A stretch of 41,601 bases of DNA from Porphyromonas uenonis 60-3 (GCF_000174775.1 NZ_ACLR01000192.1:1-41601); one strand, 5' to 3'. Shown: positions 1 to 7,532, counted from the first letter of the stretch. A program made the numbers and translations. Notes: generated by a model from the sequence alone, not told the origin.

Positions 1-181
1 CCACAACCTTGTTATTAACCAAATAGCAAGGTCGGACAGAGTAGCCAACCTGACCTAAGCTGGCTCGCTCGCCTTGTACATACAGGCGTATCATAATAGG
101 GCTATCGCCTTGATAGCTCTTGTTATGCCTCGTGTAGTAGCGGACTTTAACGTCCAAGTCTAATCTCTTCATCACGAACAT
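1..181 (-). CDS. Tyrosine recombinase/integrase, N-terminal part (runs off the left edge)
   Basis: An open frame begins at 181 (or at the internal ATG at 172) and continues without a stop to the window edge, giving about 60 residues. From the second ATG it reads MKRLDLDVKVRYYTRH, then a segment containing SPIMIRLYVQGERASLG. This is the pattern of the N-terminal arm DNA-binding domain of Bacteroidota tyrosine recombinases: a short strand ending in R-Y-Y, a polar loop, then I-x-I/M-R-L-x-x-x-G-x-R-A. The catalytic R-H-R-Y domain would lie outside the window. It points away from the flanking operon and could belong to an integrative element extending leftward. The fold assignment rests on one partial domain. 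The alternative is an unrelated short reading frame. Confidence 0.62.
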   Translation of the reverse strand, partial: MFVMKRLDLDVKVRYYTRHNKSYQGDSPIMIRLYVQGERASLGQVGYSVRPCYLVNNKVV

Positions 182-467
182 TGTTAGTTAGTAGTTTGGT
201 GATGAAGAGAAAGTGTTCAAAACACCTTACATCTTAGTCTTAGAAAATCTAAATGTAGCCATTTTGTAGCCAAGCACACATTAAGTCTGTGAAACATTTG
301 CACAAAGCATTGGTATACAAACGGCTACGTAAACCCCTGTAAAGGCTAACTAGCAACTTTCATCGTAGAAGCAGACTATCAACTCGCCTCTGTCAAAAGA
401 ATGTAACCAAATAGCTGTCAGCAATATACCAGCAAAATCACACTACCCTAAAACAGCACATTTCATT
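182..467. other. Intergenic stretch without a recognisable gene
   Basis: No convincing coding frame is seen. The only structure noted is a pair of TGTAGCCA octamers at 254-261 and 265-272, 11 bp apart. The stretch separates the recombinase start from the left 226-bp direct repeat and could hold an attachment or recombinase-binding site, but nothing in it proves this. Confidence 0.4.
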
Positions 468-693
468 CTTCGGAAGAAAGATTTCAAAGTTCCGAGGAAT
501 TTGCCGATTGCTCCTTGGAGAATTTCAATTTCCTCGGGAGAAACCAGTATCTGAGCGCATCTCTCTCCGTATAATATTTAGAATTTAACTAATCGAAGGA
601 AGGAGTCCTGACAGACTTCGAACGATAGATGCTGAACGTTCGCATCGTTTTGATATACAACAGATTACCGACTATTTGGTATTGCTGTTCTAA
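468..693. repeat. 226-bp direct repeat, left copy
   Basis: This sequence recurs at 8049-8274 in the same orientation at a constant offset of 7581 bp, with five substitutions and no indel (about 98% identity). Homology begins at a CTTCGGAAG palindrome core and ends in TTCTAA. The first third carries the 21-bp-phased cores of the intergenic palindrome family (starts near 468, 489, 511 and 532). The last bases supply the TAG stop codon of the channel gene (690-692). The two copies bracket a 7.4-kb operon. Confidence 0.95.
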
Positions 694-2381
694 TATCCAC
701 TTCGTTTAATCTTTAGCTCGGGGGAATACTCTTTATCTATATCGCTCTCGAAGTGACGATTTAGGGCATCGGCTATAGTCTTCGCAATAGCTATACGCCT
801 CGAGTCCCACAGACAGGCACTCCAAGCGATACGTAGGACTATGTTGTTGCGAGATCCGCGTCCCTCACTAAAGTGGCGAGCGAAGAGTCGTGGACTGGTC
901 AAGTTGTGATACCTCTGATGATCTGAAGTCATCTCAAAGCGTCGCTCTAGCTCAGCGGTCAAGTCTTGGTAAAAGGCTTGATACCCATCCATATCCTGTA
1001 CGATTAGATTGTCTCCCGTAAAGCTCTCATCACCCTTAGCTCCTCCAGCAGAGAAGTGGAAGATGGTCGGATAGCTCGGCTCGTTGGCTCCGCTAGCTAC
1101 GAGCGGGGTCAAGGTCCAGCTACCAGGACGTGAGCTGAGCTCCTCTAGGTCCTCCATATATTGAGTCAGATTGGGCTCGACCTGACGATTGTCAAAAGAG
1201 TAGTAAGACTTATACGGTCTCATCTCTCCCAGCTCGCGACTGATATAGTTAAATCCACCGATCAGAGCTAGGTAGTACGAGAAATTACCAATGGCGGCAT
1301 CAGCTAGACTAGATGGTGATATGATCGTCACCTTAGATCCTCTGTTTATGTAGTAGCCATAAGGCTTATTGACTATAAAGTGCTCTACAGCGAGCTTGTC
1401 CTGTGGTCGCTCATCGATGGTCTGAGTGGTGGCTAGGTTAATCAGTCGAAAGTTGTCCGCTTCGTCCACGACATCTAGTATGTCTCCTACTTTGAGTCCT
1501 ATGCGAGCCTGTAGATCACATATAGAGAGGTGCTGAGGCACAATTTGGAAGCCTGTCGGGCGGTCTAACTTTCGCTCGAAGGCGCTGAACATTTTCTCCG
1601 TATTCTTCTTAATAGTCTCTTTGTGCACCTCCTCCTCCAGCGTCTCCGAGAAGCCCGCTCCGACCAAGCCGGCTGGTATTGCAAAGAGTGCGATGCCTAG
1701 GATCCCTACAGCGAAAGCGACTGCTTGCCCCACGGGAGTAACTGGCGGGGTTTCGGCAAACTGTCCTGGATCACCTATATACTGTGCAAACGCCCACATC
1801 ACGGAGGTCATCCCATTGTTGAAGGTCTCGGGCTGTGCTTCATGCTCATAGAAAAAGAGTACAAACGACAGCATCAAAGTCACGACTAGGAGAAACTGTA
1901 ATGAGATGAGGATTTCCTTGGACTTTGAGGTGATAGCTTGTTGTAGCAGTCGGAATGAGCGCATATAGCGGAAAATCCTCAAGACACGCACGACACGTAG
2001 AGACTTGAGCACTTGGTAGGGTAGCGGGAGGAAGAGAGCCAGATAAAAGGTATAGGTAGAGAGTATATCTATCATACCGTAGAAGGTGAGACAGTAGCGC
2101 ACCCTCCCCCAGAAGCCGTGATACTTAGGACTAAGCTCATCAGCAGTCCAAATACGTAGCGACACCTCTATCGTGAAGATGATGACAGTGACTACGTCTA
2201 TCACATGGAGTACACGCTCCCAGCTCTCGGAGATGTCAAATGTGGAGATAAAGACAGAGAGCGTACTCAAGACAATCAGTCCGACGATGGTATAGTCGAC
2301 ATAATTGCCCCATTGCTTGGTCTCAAGGTTGGTATCAAAGACCCGTCCGAGCTGATGCTTAAACTGCTTGATGCGTCCCAC
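690..2381 (-). CDS. Voltage-gated-type ion channel with a non-canonical selectivity filter
   Basis: A 563-residue inner-membrane protein of the six-helix ion transport family. Predicted helices are S1 about 29-48, S2 58-78, S3 97-117, S4 127-147, S5 155-178, a pore helix 188-200 and S6 217-245. S4 has six arginines at every third position (R129, 132, 135, 138, 141, 144), a complete voltage-sensor pattern. Where potassium channels have T-V-G-Y-G-D, this protein reads A-Q-Y-I-G-D (199-204), keeping only the last G-D, so potassium selectivity is doubtful. About 300 cytosolic residues follow. Residues near 280-350 look like a TrkA-C-type regulatory domain, while the rest is unrecognised. The start overlaps the pyroglutamyl peptidase stop by 23 nt, implying translational coupling. 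The stop codon lies in the last bases of the left direct repeat, so the native C-terminus may have been altered there. Confidence 0.85.
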   Translation of the reverse strand: MGRIKQFKHQLGRVFDTNLETKQWGNYVDYTIVGLIVLSTLSVFISTFDISESWERVLHVIDVVTVIIFTIEVSLRIWTADELSPKYHGFWGRVRYCLTFYGMIDILSTYTFYLALFLPLPYQVLKSLRVVRVLRIFRYMRSFRLLQQAITSKSKEILISLQFLLVVTLMLSFVLFFYEHEAQPETFNNGMTSVMWAFAQYIGDPGQFAETPPVTPVGQAVAFAVGILGIALFAIPAGLVGAGFSETLEEEVHKETIKKNTEKMFSAFERKLDRPTGFQIVPQHLSICDLQARIGLKVGDILDVVDEADNFRLINLATTQTIDERPQDKLAVEHFIVNKPYGYYINRGSKVTIISPSSLADAAIGNFSYYLALIGGFNYISRELGEMRPYKSYYSFDNRQVEPNLTQYMEDLEELSSRPGSWTLTPLVASGANEPSYPTIFHFSAGGAKGDESFTGDNLIVQDMDGYQAFYQDLTAELERRFEMTSDHQRYHNLTSPRLFARHFSEGRGSRNNIVLRIAWSACLWDSRRIAIAKTIADALNRHFESDIDKEYSPELKIKRSGY

Positions 2382-2979
2382 TGATTCGTTTGATTATGGC
2401 TACGATAGCCTGCACCATATCGGCTAGTGGCATGGTAGGTCTGGCAGGCTTGGCTGAGGGCTGACCCTCATAGTATGGTAGGTGTACAAATAGGGCTTGA
2501 GTGGACGGTCTGCTCTGGGTGATCGAGAGAGCCTCATAGTAGAGGCGGTTGCAGACATAGAGCCCAGAGGAGTTGGAGATTTTGACCTTTATCCCGAGCT
2601 GCTCGATGGTGGTGCGTAGCTCCTTGATTGATGTATTGGTAAATAGAGCTGATGCTCCGTCAGTATAGATGGTCTCCTCATTGGGAAGGTAGCCATCGTT
2701 GTCGGGGAGTTTGGACTCCATCAGATTGATAGCGATGCGCTCTAGCTTGATGCGGTCACTACCTCCAGACTGTCCCAGCATGATGATTAGGTCTGGCGTG
2801 TGTAGGTCTATAGCCCTACGGAGAGCCTCCGCTACCTGATGAAAGCTGACAGGCATCATCTCCGTACAGATACGGATACCAGCTAGATCGTGGGTGGCCA
2901 CTTCCTGAGCCACCACCCACGATGAGTTGTCAGGGTAGTCCCAGTACGGCTCAAACCCTGTCACGAGTACAGTATACAC
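2359..2979 (-). CDS. pcp: Pyroglutamyl-peptidase I (pyrrolidone-carboxylate peptidase)
   Basis: A 206-residue cytosolic cysteine peptidase of family C15, which removes N-terminal pyroglutamate from peptides. All three catalytic positions are visible: Glu80 in K-L-E-R-I-A-I-N, Cys143 in S-S-G-L-Y-V-C-N, and His166 in F-V-H-L-P-Y, close to the Glu81/Cys144/His168 numbering of the Bacillus enzyme. The N-terminal VTGFEPYW and the L-P-D-N-x-G segment also fit the family, and length is normal. It would suit an amino-acid-fermenting Porphyromonas. Its place as the ninth gene of an otherwise envelope-themed operon, overlapping the channel gene by 23 nt, is unexpected. Confidence 0.93.
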   Translation of the reverse strand: MYTVLVTGFEPYWDYPDNSSWVVAQEVATHDLAGIRICTEMMPVSFHQVAEALRRAIDLHTPDLIIMLGQSGGSDRIKLERIAINLMESKLPDNDGYLPNEETIYTDGASALFTNTSIKELRTTIEQLGIKVKISNSSGLYVCNRLYYEALSITQSRPSTQALFVHLPYYEGQPSAKPARPTMPLADMVQAIVAIIKRISGTHQAV

Positions 2980-2999
2980 GTTGCGTGTCTTTGTCGTCC

Positions 3000-3242
3000 T
3001 TACTTACACCTCTTGAGGCTAGCCTTAGCACTCTCGATCTGACTCTTATAGTTTTCGATCTTGCGATCGTGATAGGCAGACTTGTCTATCTTGCTCTTGC
3101 GATAGGAGGCTTTTGAAGAGGGAGACGAGGCACTCCTGATTCTACTTGCGTAGTACTCATTGTCTCGCTTCTTCTGCTCTCGCTCTCTTGCGATAGAGGC
3201 ACGTAGATCTATGATCTTTTTCTTATAGTGTTCTTTGCTCAT
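3000..3242 (-). CDS. Small basic coiled-coil protein
   Basis: An 80-residue, strongly lysine/arginine-rich protein without a signal peptide or membrane segment. Two predicted charged helices, about 1-35 and 52-78, flank a serine-rich linker. No family is recognised. It begins 61 bp after the 67-residue protein gene and ends 20 bp before pcp, on the same strand, so it fits inside the operon. The upstream leader is A-rich, as for its neighbours. Composition alone would fit nucleic-acid binding or a structural coiled coil. Confidence 0.6.
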   Translation of the reverse strand: MSKEHYKKKIIDLRASIAREREQKKRDNEYYASRIRSASSPSSKASYRKSKIDKSAYHDRKIENYKSQIESAKASLKRCK

Positions 3243-3302
3243 GATATAAGTTTGCTTCTTCTGTTGTCGTATATATTGATAGATGACTACAGAGGCGCCG
3301 TG

Positions 3303-3506
3303 CTAGCCCTCTCTATCCTCTAGAAAGGACATCAGCTTGGATCCAAACTGGCGTGTCGTCCAGTCGTTGTCGTACTCAAAGCCCTCTTGCTCTGCAATCT
3401 CACGTAGGGCTCCCTTTACGTTGTCGTATACGCGGTACACGGTGATGCTACCGTTGTCTAGCTTGTTGAGGATGTACTCTCCTGTGGTTACTGTTTTCTT
3501 TGCCAT
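3303..3506 (-). CDS. Small conserved-looking protein of unknown function
   Basis: A 67-residue, probably cytosolic protein starting MAKKTVTTGEYILNKLDNGS. The sequence reads as a compact alpha/beta fold: a beta hairpin (ITVYRVYDNV), a helix (ALREIAEQEGFEY), then W-T-T-R-Q-F-G and a terminal helix. Residues such as YDNDWTTRQFGSKL look like a conserved small domain, but I do not recognise the family. It starts 25 bp downstream of the lipoprotein gene stop. Confidence 0.6.
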   Translation of the reverse strand: MAKKTVTTGEYILNKLDNGSITVYRVYDNVKGALREIAEQEGFEYDNDWTTRQFGSKLMSFLEDREG

Positions 3507-3531
3507 AGTTCTTTTGGTTTGGTTTTAAGAA

Positions 3532-4863
3532 TTATCTAGTGAAATACACCGGTCGGGTGTACTCCTTAGTATGTGTCAAGGAGGCTACTTCTAGCCAGAT
3601 GTAGTTATCGTAGCGCATGCGCTCATTTTCGAAGCCTAGGTAAAGGGTCTTACGCCCTTTGGGCTTGAGCTCTCCATTACAAGATTGGGTGCCCATCTGA
3701 GACTGCTCTACAGCATACTTATAGTGCCCAGAGGAGGCTGTCTCGTCTTGAAACTTCTTGGCTTGCGTAGCATCGGTCAAGACGTACATATTGCAAAAGG
3801 CATCCTCCTCACGAGGCGGACGCGTATTAAAGAGCAGTCGGTCGATGACACTACTACTGAGGGTGCGCTTTTCGTATACCTTGATGCCCAGGATTTTGAT
3901 TTGCTTAGAGGCGAGGGATAAGTTGTCGGCAAACTTGCCATCGCTGGGAGCTGTCTTCTCATTGGTAGATATACGGAGATAGTATAGTATGGCATCACTC
4001 CCCGCAGGCACAGGTACGGATATCAAAGCTCGAGACTTACCAGAGAAGATAGACTTGAGATTGCCTCGGAGCCCGACTTTCTTTGGCTCTTTAAAGACTG
4101 TCGACACCCGCACACTCGCAGTAGCTTCTGCCAGGAAGTCTCCCTGCTTACAGCTTACCGTTCGTTCCGAGACGCGTGGTCGCTTGTTGTTATCTGCGCC
4201 TTCGTATGAGAGAGATATATCGGTGATAAGCTCTCCACCATCGGGTCGTAACTCTATCATGTAGATGCCGTCCGATGGTATAGTCACCTGCTCCTCTAGA
4301 GTACTCTGTACGTGCCACTGCTTGAGACGCTTCTGGCGATTGATGTCAAAGAGGGAGACACGCGCAGAGCCATGAGGGGTCACAGAGATGTGGAGCTGGT
4401 CCTGAGACTTGAAGTAATAAGGGTAACGCTTGACAGCGTCAACCTTCATGTGTCTTCTAGATATGAGTCCCTTGCTAGCGGAAGGTCTTGACTCTGAAGT
4501 GCTAGCTTCATTAGAGGAAGAAATCTGTTGTAGACTACTCGGACTTGCTTGGAGCACAGCGAGTCTATCCTTGAGCTGCTGGCACTTTTGCTGTGCACGT
4601 TCGCCCATACCGTCGGGATTGTAGTCGTACTCGATCTGACTTAACTCAGTATAGATCGTCTGTAAGTCTAGATCGCTGTGTGCACTTTGAGCTTTTGAGC
4701 AGAGGAGGTCTAGCTTTTGCGATATGTTGTCATACTTCATCTGCTCTAGTTCAGAGATCTTGTCAAGCTCTGCGTCCTTCTTATTGCCCTGCCCGCATCC
4801 TACACAAGTTAGGAGAGTGCAAAGGAGCAATCCTCCATAGAGTATCTGTAACAGACCTTTCAT
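3532..4863 (-). CDS. Putative lipoprotein of unknown function
   Basis: The start at 4863 is preferred because translation then begins with MKGLLQILYGG, a hydrophobic signal segment ending in the cysteine-containing T-C-V-G-C. It also falls 14 bp after the preceding gene's stop and is preceded by a purine-rich GAAGAGAAGG. An in-frame ATG at 4896 would add 11 charged residues and overlap the upstream gene. The mature protein (443 residues including the signal) has a helical region to about residue 110 and then a beta-rich region with G-x-Y-x-I-E-L-R-P-D-G at about 195-215, resembling the C-terminal sandwich domains of secreted proteases. No catalytic motif is visible. An envelope location is inferred, and neighbouring OmpA-domain and membrane-anchored proteins suggest a shared complex. 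Confidence 0.72.
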   Translation of the reverse strand: MKGLLQILYGGLLLCTLLTCVGCGQGNKKDAELDKISELEQMKYDNISQKLDLLCSKAQSAHSDLDLQTIYTELSQIEYDYNPDGMGERAQQKCQQLKDRLAVLQASPSSLQQISSSNEASTSESRPSASKGLISRRHMKVDAVKRYPYYFKSQDQLHISVTPHGSARVSLFDINRQKRLKQWHVQSTLEEQVTIPSDGIYMIELRPDGGELITDISLSYEGADNNKRPRVSERTVSCKQGDFLAEATASVRVSTVFKEPKKVGLRGNLKSIFSGKSRALISVPVPAGSDAILYYLRISTNEKTAPSDGKFADNLSLASKQIKILGIKVYEKRTLSSSVIDRLLFNTRPPREEDAFCNMYVLTDATQAKKFQDETASSGHYKYAVEQSQMGTQSCNGELKPKGRKTLYLGFENERMRYDNYIWLEVASLTHTKEYTRPVYFTR

Positions 4864-4876
4864 CCCTTCTCTTCGT

Positions 4877-5521
4877 CTAGTAGTTATAAGACTCATCTAT
4901 GAGTTGCTCTAACCGCTCTCTCACCTGATTACTTTGGAAAGCAGCATACTCACTGGCGTACTGACTACTACTTGCGTCTACATAGGTGGCGAACCACGAT
5001 AGCTTACTCCTTACAAACTGACTAGCCTCATCTTGTCGTCCAGCAGCACACATAGCCACTACGACATCATTCATGTAGTCGTAGAGACAGGGGGCATTAC
5101 CTATATAGTTTTCATCAAGAGACTTTAGGGGATAGTAGTTCCAAGCAGTCTCGTAGTCTCCATGCTTGACTAGGTAATCTCTGAGTAGCTTACAGGCATC
5201 CCGCTCGTAGACGTTAAAGGAGTACGAGATATTGTCTCGACCTTCGTGGTATGGCGTGAGGACCTCGTATACATAGATAGCCTGCTTGGAGTTATCTAGC
5301 TCTAGGTAGACGCGTATCAGACGTAGCGCACAGCGCTCCTTGTCGGAGCTGTCGTCAATCTGCTCGATATACTTAGAGGCTTCGGAGAGGTTACCATCTT
5401 CGAGGGCTTTCTTAAACTGCTTGACAGCACTACTGCTACAAGCCGTACTGATTACGTTACCGATGAATACAAACCCTAGAAGGGCTAGAACAGCGTAAAT
5501 GATAATCTTCTTCGTACTCAT
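4877..5521 (-). CDS. Membrane-anchored helical-repeat (TPR-like) protein
   Basis: A 214-residue protein with one N-terminal hydrophobic segment (about 5-27), followed by alternating amphipathic helices. These contain A-L-E-D-G-N-L-S-E-A-S-K-Y-I-E at 39-53 and later helix pairs of Sel1/TPR character. The cysteine at 28 (STAC) could be a lipidation site, but the -3 residue is serine, so a plain membrane anchor is equally likely. No enzyme motif is present. Its stop lies 14 bp from the preferred start of the lipoprotein, and the pair probably is co-translated. A scaffold role beside the lipoprotein and OmpA protein is inferred from context only. Confidence 0.68.
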   Translation of the reverse strand: MSTKKIIIYAVLALLGFVFIGNVISTACSSSAVKQFKKALEDGNLSEASKYIEQIDDSSDKERCALRLIRVYLELDNSKQAIYVYEVLTPYHEGRDNISYSFNVYERDACKLLRDYLVKHGDYETAWNYYPLKSLDENYIGNAPCLYDYMNDVVVAMCAAGRQDEASQFVRSKLSWFATYVDASSSQYASEYAAFQSNQVRERLEQLIDESYNY

Positions 5522-5643
5522 ATAGAGGTACCGCTAAGTAGTCTGTGTGTAGAAGGGGGAAAAGTAGCTCTTTCCTTTTGAGACGGGTATATAGTCAATG
5601 GAGACACTACTGAGGGGTAGTGCTCCATTGACATGTACGTAGA

Positions 5644-5958
5644 TTACTTCTTGCCTGCAGCGACTAGTGTGATATTGTCGCTACTGAGCTCAGTGTTCTT
5701 AGCATTGGCCACTTGCACGCCTACGCCGTACAGCTCAGCAATCTTCTTCTCGAAGTTACCGACCCTTAGGTTGCCACCTACGGTCAGCACACCACCCTTT
5801 GCAGAGGAGGTCATGAGAGATCCGATTGTAGCCTCGTCATCGGCCATTGCCTTACAGTTTTCCGTCGTGTAGACGCGGAGCGTAGCTCCAAATTCTTTCT
5901 TAAAGTTTGCCTTGAGGGTTTTAACCTTCATACGGCTGTCAATGCGAAAGTCTGCCAT
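5644..5958 (-). CDS. Small conserved alpha/beta protein of unknown function
   Basis: A 104-residue protein beginning MADFRIDSRMKVKTLKANF and continuing with F-G-A-T-L-R-V-Y, then G-N-L-R-V-G-N-F-E-K-K and a hydrophobic C-terminal strand (N-I-T-L-V). The arrangement resembles a compact ferredoxin-like or ubiquitin-like fold. I recall similar proteins in scattered bacteria without a known function and cannot name the family with certainty. There is no signal peptide, so it should be cytosolic. It sits 20 bp downstream of the TerB-like gene and 122 bp upstream of the anchored helical-repeat gene. Confidence 0.68.
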   Translation of the reverse strand: MADFRIDSRMKVKTLKANFKKEFGATLRVYTTENCKAMADDEATIGSLMTSSAKGGVLTVGGNLRVGNFEKKIAELYGVGVQVANAKNTELSSDNITLVAAGKK

Positions 5959-5978
5959 GTTGTTATAGTTATTGGTTA

Positions 5979-6404
5979 TTAGTATGGTTGGAACTCTACC
6001 TCAATCTCAGGGCTGTACTTAACGAGGTCTAGCAGCATGAGCGTTACGTCAGCATGCTCTACCTCTCCGCCCATAGCGTCTGCTAGGTCAAAGAGCACCT
6101 GTACCTCATCCACTGTGATAACATTATCAGCCATCACAATTTCGATAGCGCACTGCAAGAGTCTCTTGGTCTCATCCTCTTCAATAGCCGAAGCGTTGTT
6201 GATGAGGTACTCTTGGACAGCGTCGTCATCTTTACCCTCTAGGGTATTGACCGCCTCTTGTACCTGCTGGATGAGTGATGCGGAGTCTACGTCAAGTGCC
6301 TCTGCGATGTCTGTGAGCATATCGTTTTCCTCCTCGGAGTATACACCGTCTGCCCAGATGGCTACAGCTAGAAAAGCTGCTACATTCTTTATATCTGATT
6401 TCAT
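5979..6404 (-). CDS. TerB-like acidic helical protein
   Basis: A 141-residue, strongly acidic, all-helical cytosolic protein. Residues 10-28 (A-F-L-A-V-A-I-W-A-D-G-V-Y-S-E-E-E) and 88-105 (I-V-M-A-D-N-V-I-T-V-D-E-V-Q-V-L) give the doubled A-D-G/N-x-I-x-x-x-E signature of the TerB/DjlA-like fold, which can bind metal through its acidic loops. Family members are tied to tellurite resistance and to predicted phage-defence and membrane-stress systems. This makes its place in an operon with a channel and an OmpA-domain protein suggestive. It is not evidence of tellurite resistance, since no terC, terD or terZ genes are present. Confidence 0.72.
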   Translation of the reverse strand: MKSDIKNVAAFLAVAIWADGVYSEEENDMLTDIAEALDVDSASLIQQVQEAVNTLEGKDDDAVQEYLINNASAIEEDETKRLLQCAIEIVMADNVITVDEVQVLFDLADAMGGEVEHADVTLMLLDLVKYSPEIEVEFQPY

Positions 6405-6423
6405 AGTTCTGTCGTTGTCTTTT

Positions 6424-6582
6424 TTATTTGAGCATTCGTTTGATACGTCTGAGTAGACTAGCGTCTTCTTGACGACGTTTTCTTGCGGCTGCTGCGCGAG
6501 CCTTTGCTAGATTTTCGAGCATAGCCTTACCTTCCTTGGTACGCTTGTCGATTTTACCTGATTTAGTTCGTTTTACTGCCAT
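6424..6582 (-). CDS. Short, highly basic Ala/Lys/Arg-rich protein
   Basis: A 52-residue protein starting MAVKRTKSGKIDKRTKEGKA and ending in an arginine-rich helix (LLRRIKRMLK). The start at 6582 is chosen over the ATG at 6645 because the latter would overlap the OmpA-domain gene, and its extra 21 residues are low-complexity Thr/Asn/Gln. Composition resembles histone H1-like or RNA-binding tails, or a basic partner for the very acidic TerB-like protein encoded 19 bp downstream. No family is recognised. Confidence 0.6.
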   Translation of the reverse strand: MAVKRTKSGKIDKRTKEGKAMLENLAKARAAAARKRRQEDASLLRRIKRMLK

Positions 6583-6641
6583 TGTAGTATTACTTAGTTG
6601 GTTATTTATTAGTTGCGTTGTGATGGTGAGCCTCTGCGTGC

Positions 6642-7532
6642 TCACTCTATGACGATGAACTCAGTGCGCCTATTGACATCAGGGTTGCTTGGGTCAATTG
6701 GTTCACTAGATCCCTTGCCCTCAGCTTGCAAGCGGTCTGCCGAGATGCCTTGGCTGATGAGGAAGTCTACAGCGACTTGAGCTCGCTCCTCTGAGAGTCG
6801 CTGGTTGAAGGCCTCATCGCCCTCCTCTGAGGTGTGTCCCTCGATCTTGAGCTTTAGGTCTGGATTAGCCTCCATTAGCTTGGCTAGGTCATGAAGGACA
6901 AACTTAGCCTCGTCCGTTAGATCTGCTTTGCCCTGGACAAACTTGGCGGCATTGAAGTCTTTCTCAATCTTCTCAACACGATCTCGATAGACTACCTTCT
7001 CAACCGTAACTACCTTCTCGACCTCGACCACCTTGGGCTTACGAAGCAGGAAGAATGCGACGATGCCTCCGATGAGGAGTAGTGCGATGATGAGCCAGAG
7101 CCACCAGGGGAGTCCTTTCTTCTTAGCCACTGGGGGTATGTAGCCGTTGAGGTACTCTAGTCGGAAGCCGCCCTTCTCGCCAACTCGTCCCGCCTTCTCA
7201 AACTCTGCTACCACAATATCATACTGTGTAGCATGTCGTACGATCTTCTCAAAGCTCGGCTTGGTCCACATACTGACGAGAGCGACTTTCTTGCCGTCAC
7301 CCGTCGTGAGTAGCTCGTCGGGAGCCTTAAAGTATCCGTTCCAATTAGCTGTAGTCCCCTTTTCATCTGCATAGATAAAGGTCTCTGGGACACCCTTGTC
7401 AGGGTTTAGCTCATTAGGAAATGCTTTGCGCAGGTCTGCTAGGGTCGCATGTGGATACATAATCATGTAGGCATGTACGATACCTAGTGCTGTGCGGTTT
7501 TGAGCTTTACCAAATACTTTGATTTTGTCCAT
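6642..7532 (-). CDS. Cytosolic domain-TM-OmpA peptidoglycan-binding protein
   Basis: The start at 7532 (296 residues) is preferred. The in-frame ATG at 7688 adds 52 residues of unlikely composition, while 7532 is preceded by an ACTATAAC-type A-rich leader like that of the 5958 gene. Order of parts: an N-terminal alpha/beta domain (about 1-130, including H-A-T-L-A-D-L-R-K-A-F-P and V-S-M-W-T-K-P-S-F), one transmembrane helix (about 141-163, after WWLWL), a charged coiled linker (V-E-K-V-V repeats), and an OmpA-like domain (197-296) with E-G-H-T-S-E-E-G-D and N-R-R-T-E-F. There is no cleavable signal, so the N-domain should face the cytosol and the OmpA domain should bind peptidoglycan, as in MotB and ZorB. 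It is the first gene of the operon. Confidence 0.85.
   Translation of the reverse strand: MDKIKVFGKAQNRTALGIVHAYMIMYPHATLADLRKAFPNELNPDKGVPETFIYADEKGTTANWNGYFKAPDELLTTGDGKKVALVSMWTKPSFEKIVRHATQYDIVVAEFEKAGRVGEKGGFRLEYLNGYIPPVAKKKGLPWWLWLIIALLLIGGIVAFFLLRKPKVVEVEKVVTVEKVVYRDRVEKIEKDFNAAKFVQGKADLTDEAKFVLHDLAKLMEANPDLKLKIEGHTSEEGDEAFNQRLSEERAQVAVDFLISQGISADRLQAEGKGSSEPIDPSNPDVNRRTEFIVIE

Noticed and set aside
5979-6404. Tellurite resistance operon
   Set aside because: Only a TerB-like fold is found. terC, terD, terZ and terA genes are absent, so the resistance label is not justified.
690-7532. Zorya phage-defence system
   Set aside because: Only the TM-OmpA topology is shared. There is no MotA/ZorA-like partner, no helicase and no nuclease gene.
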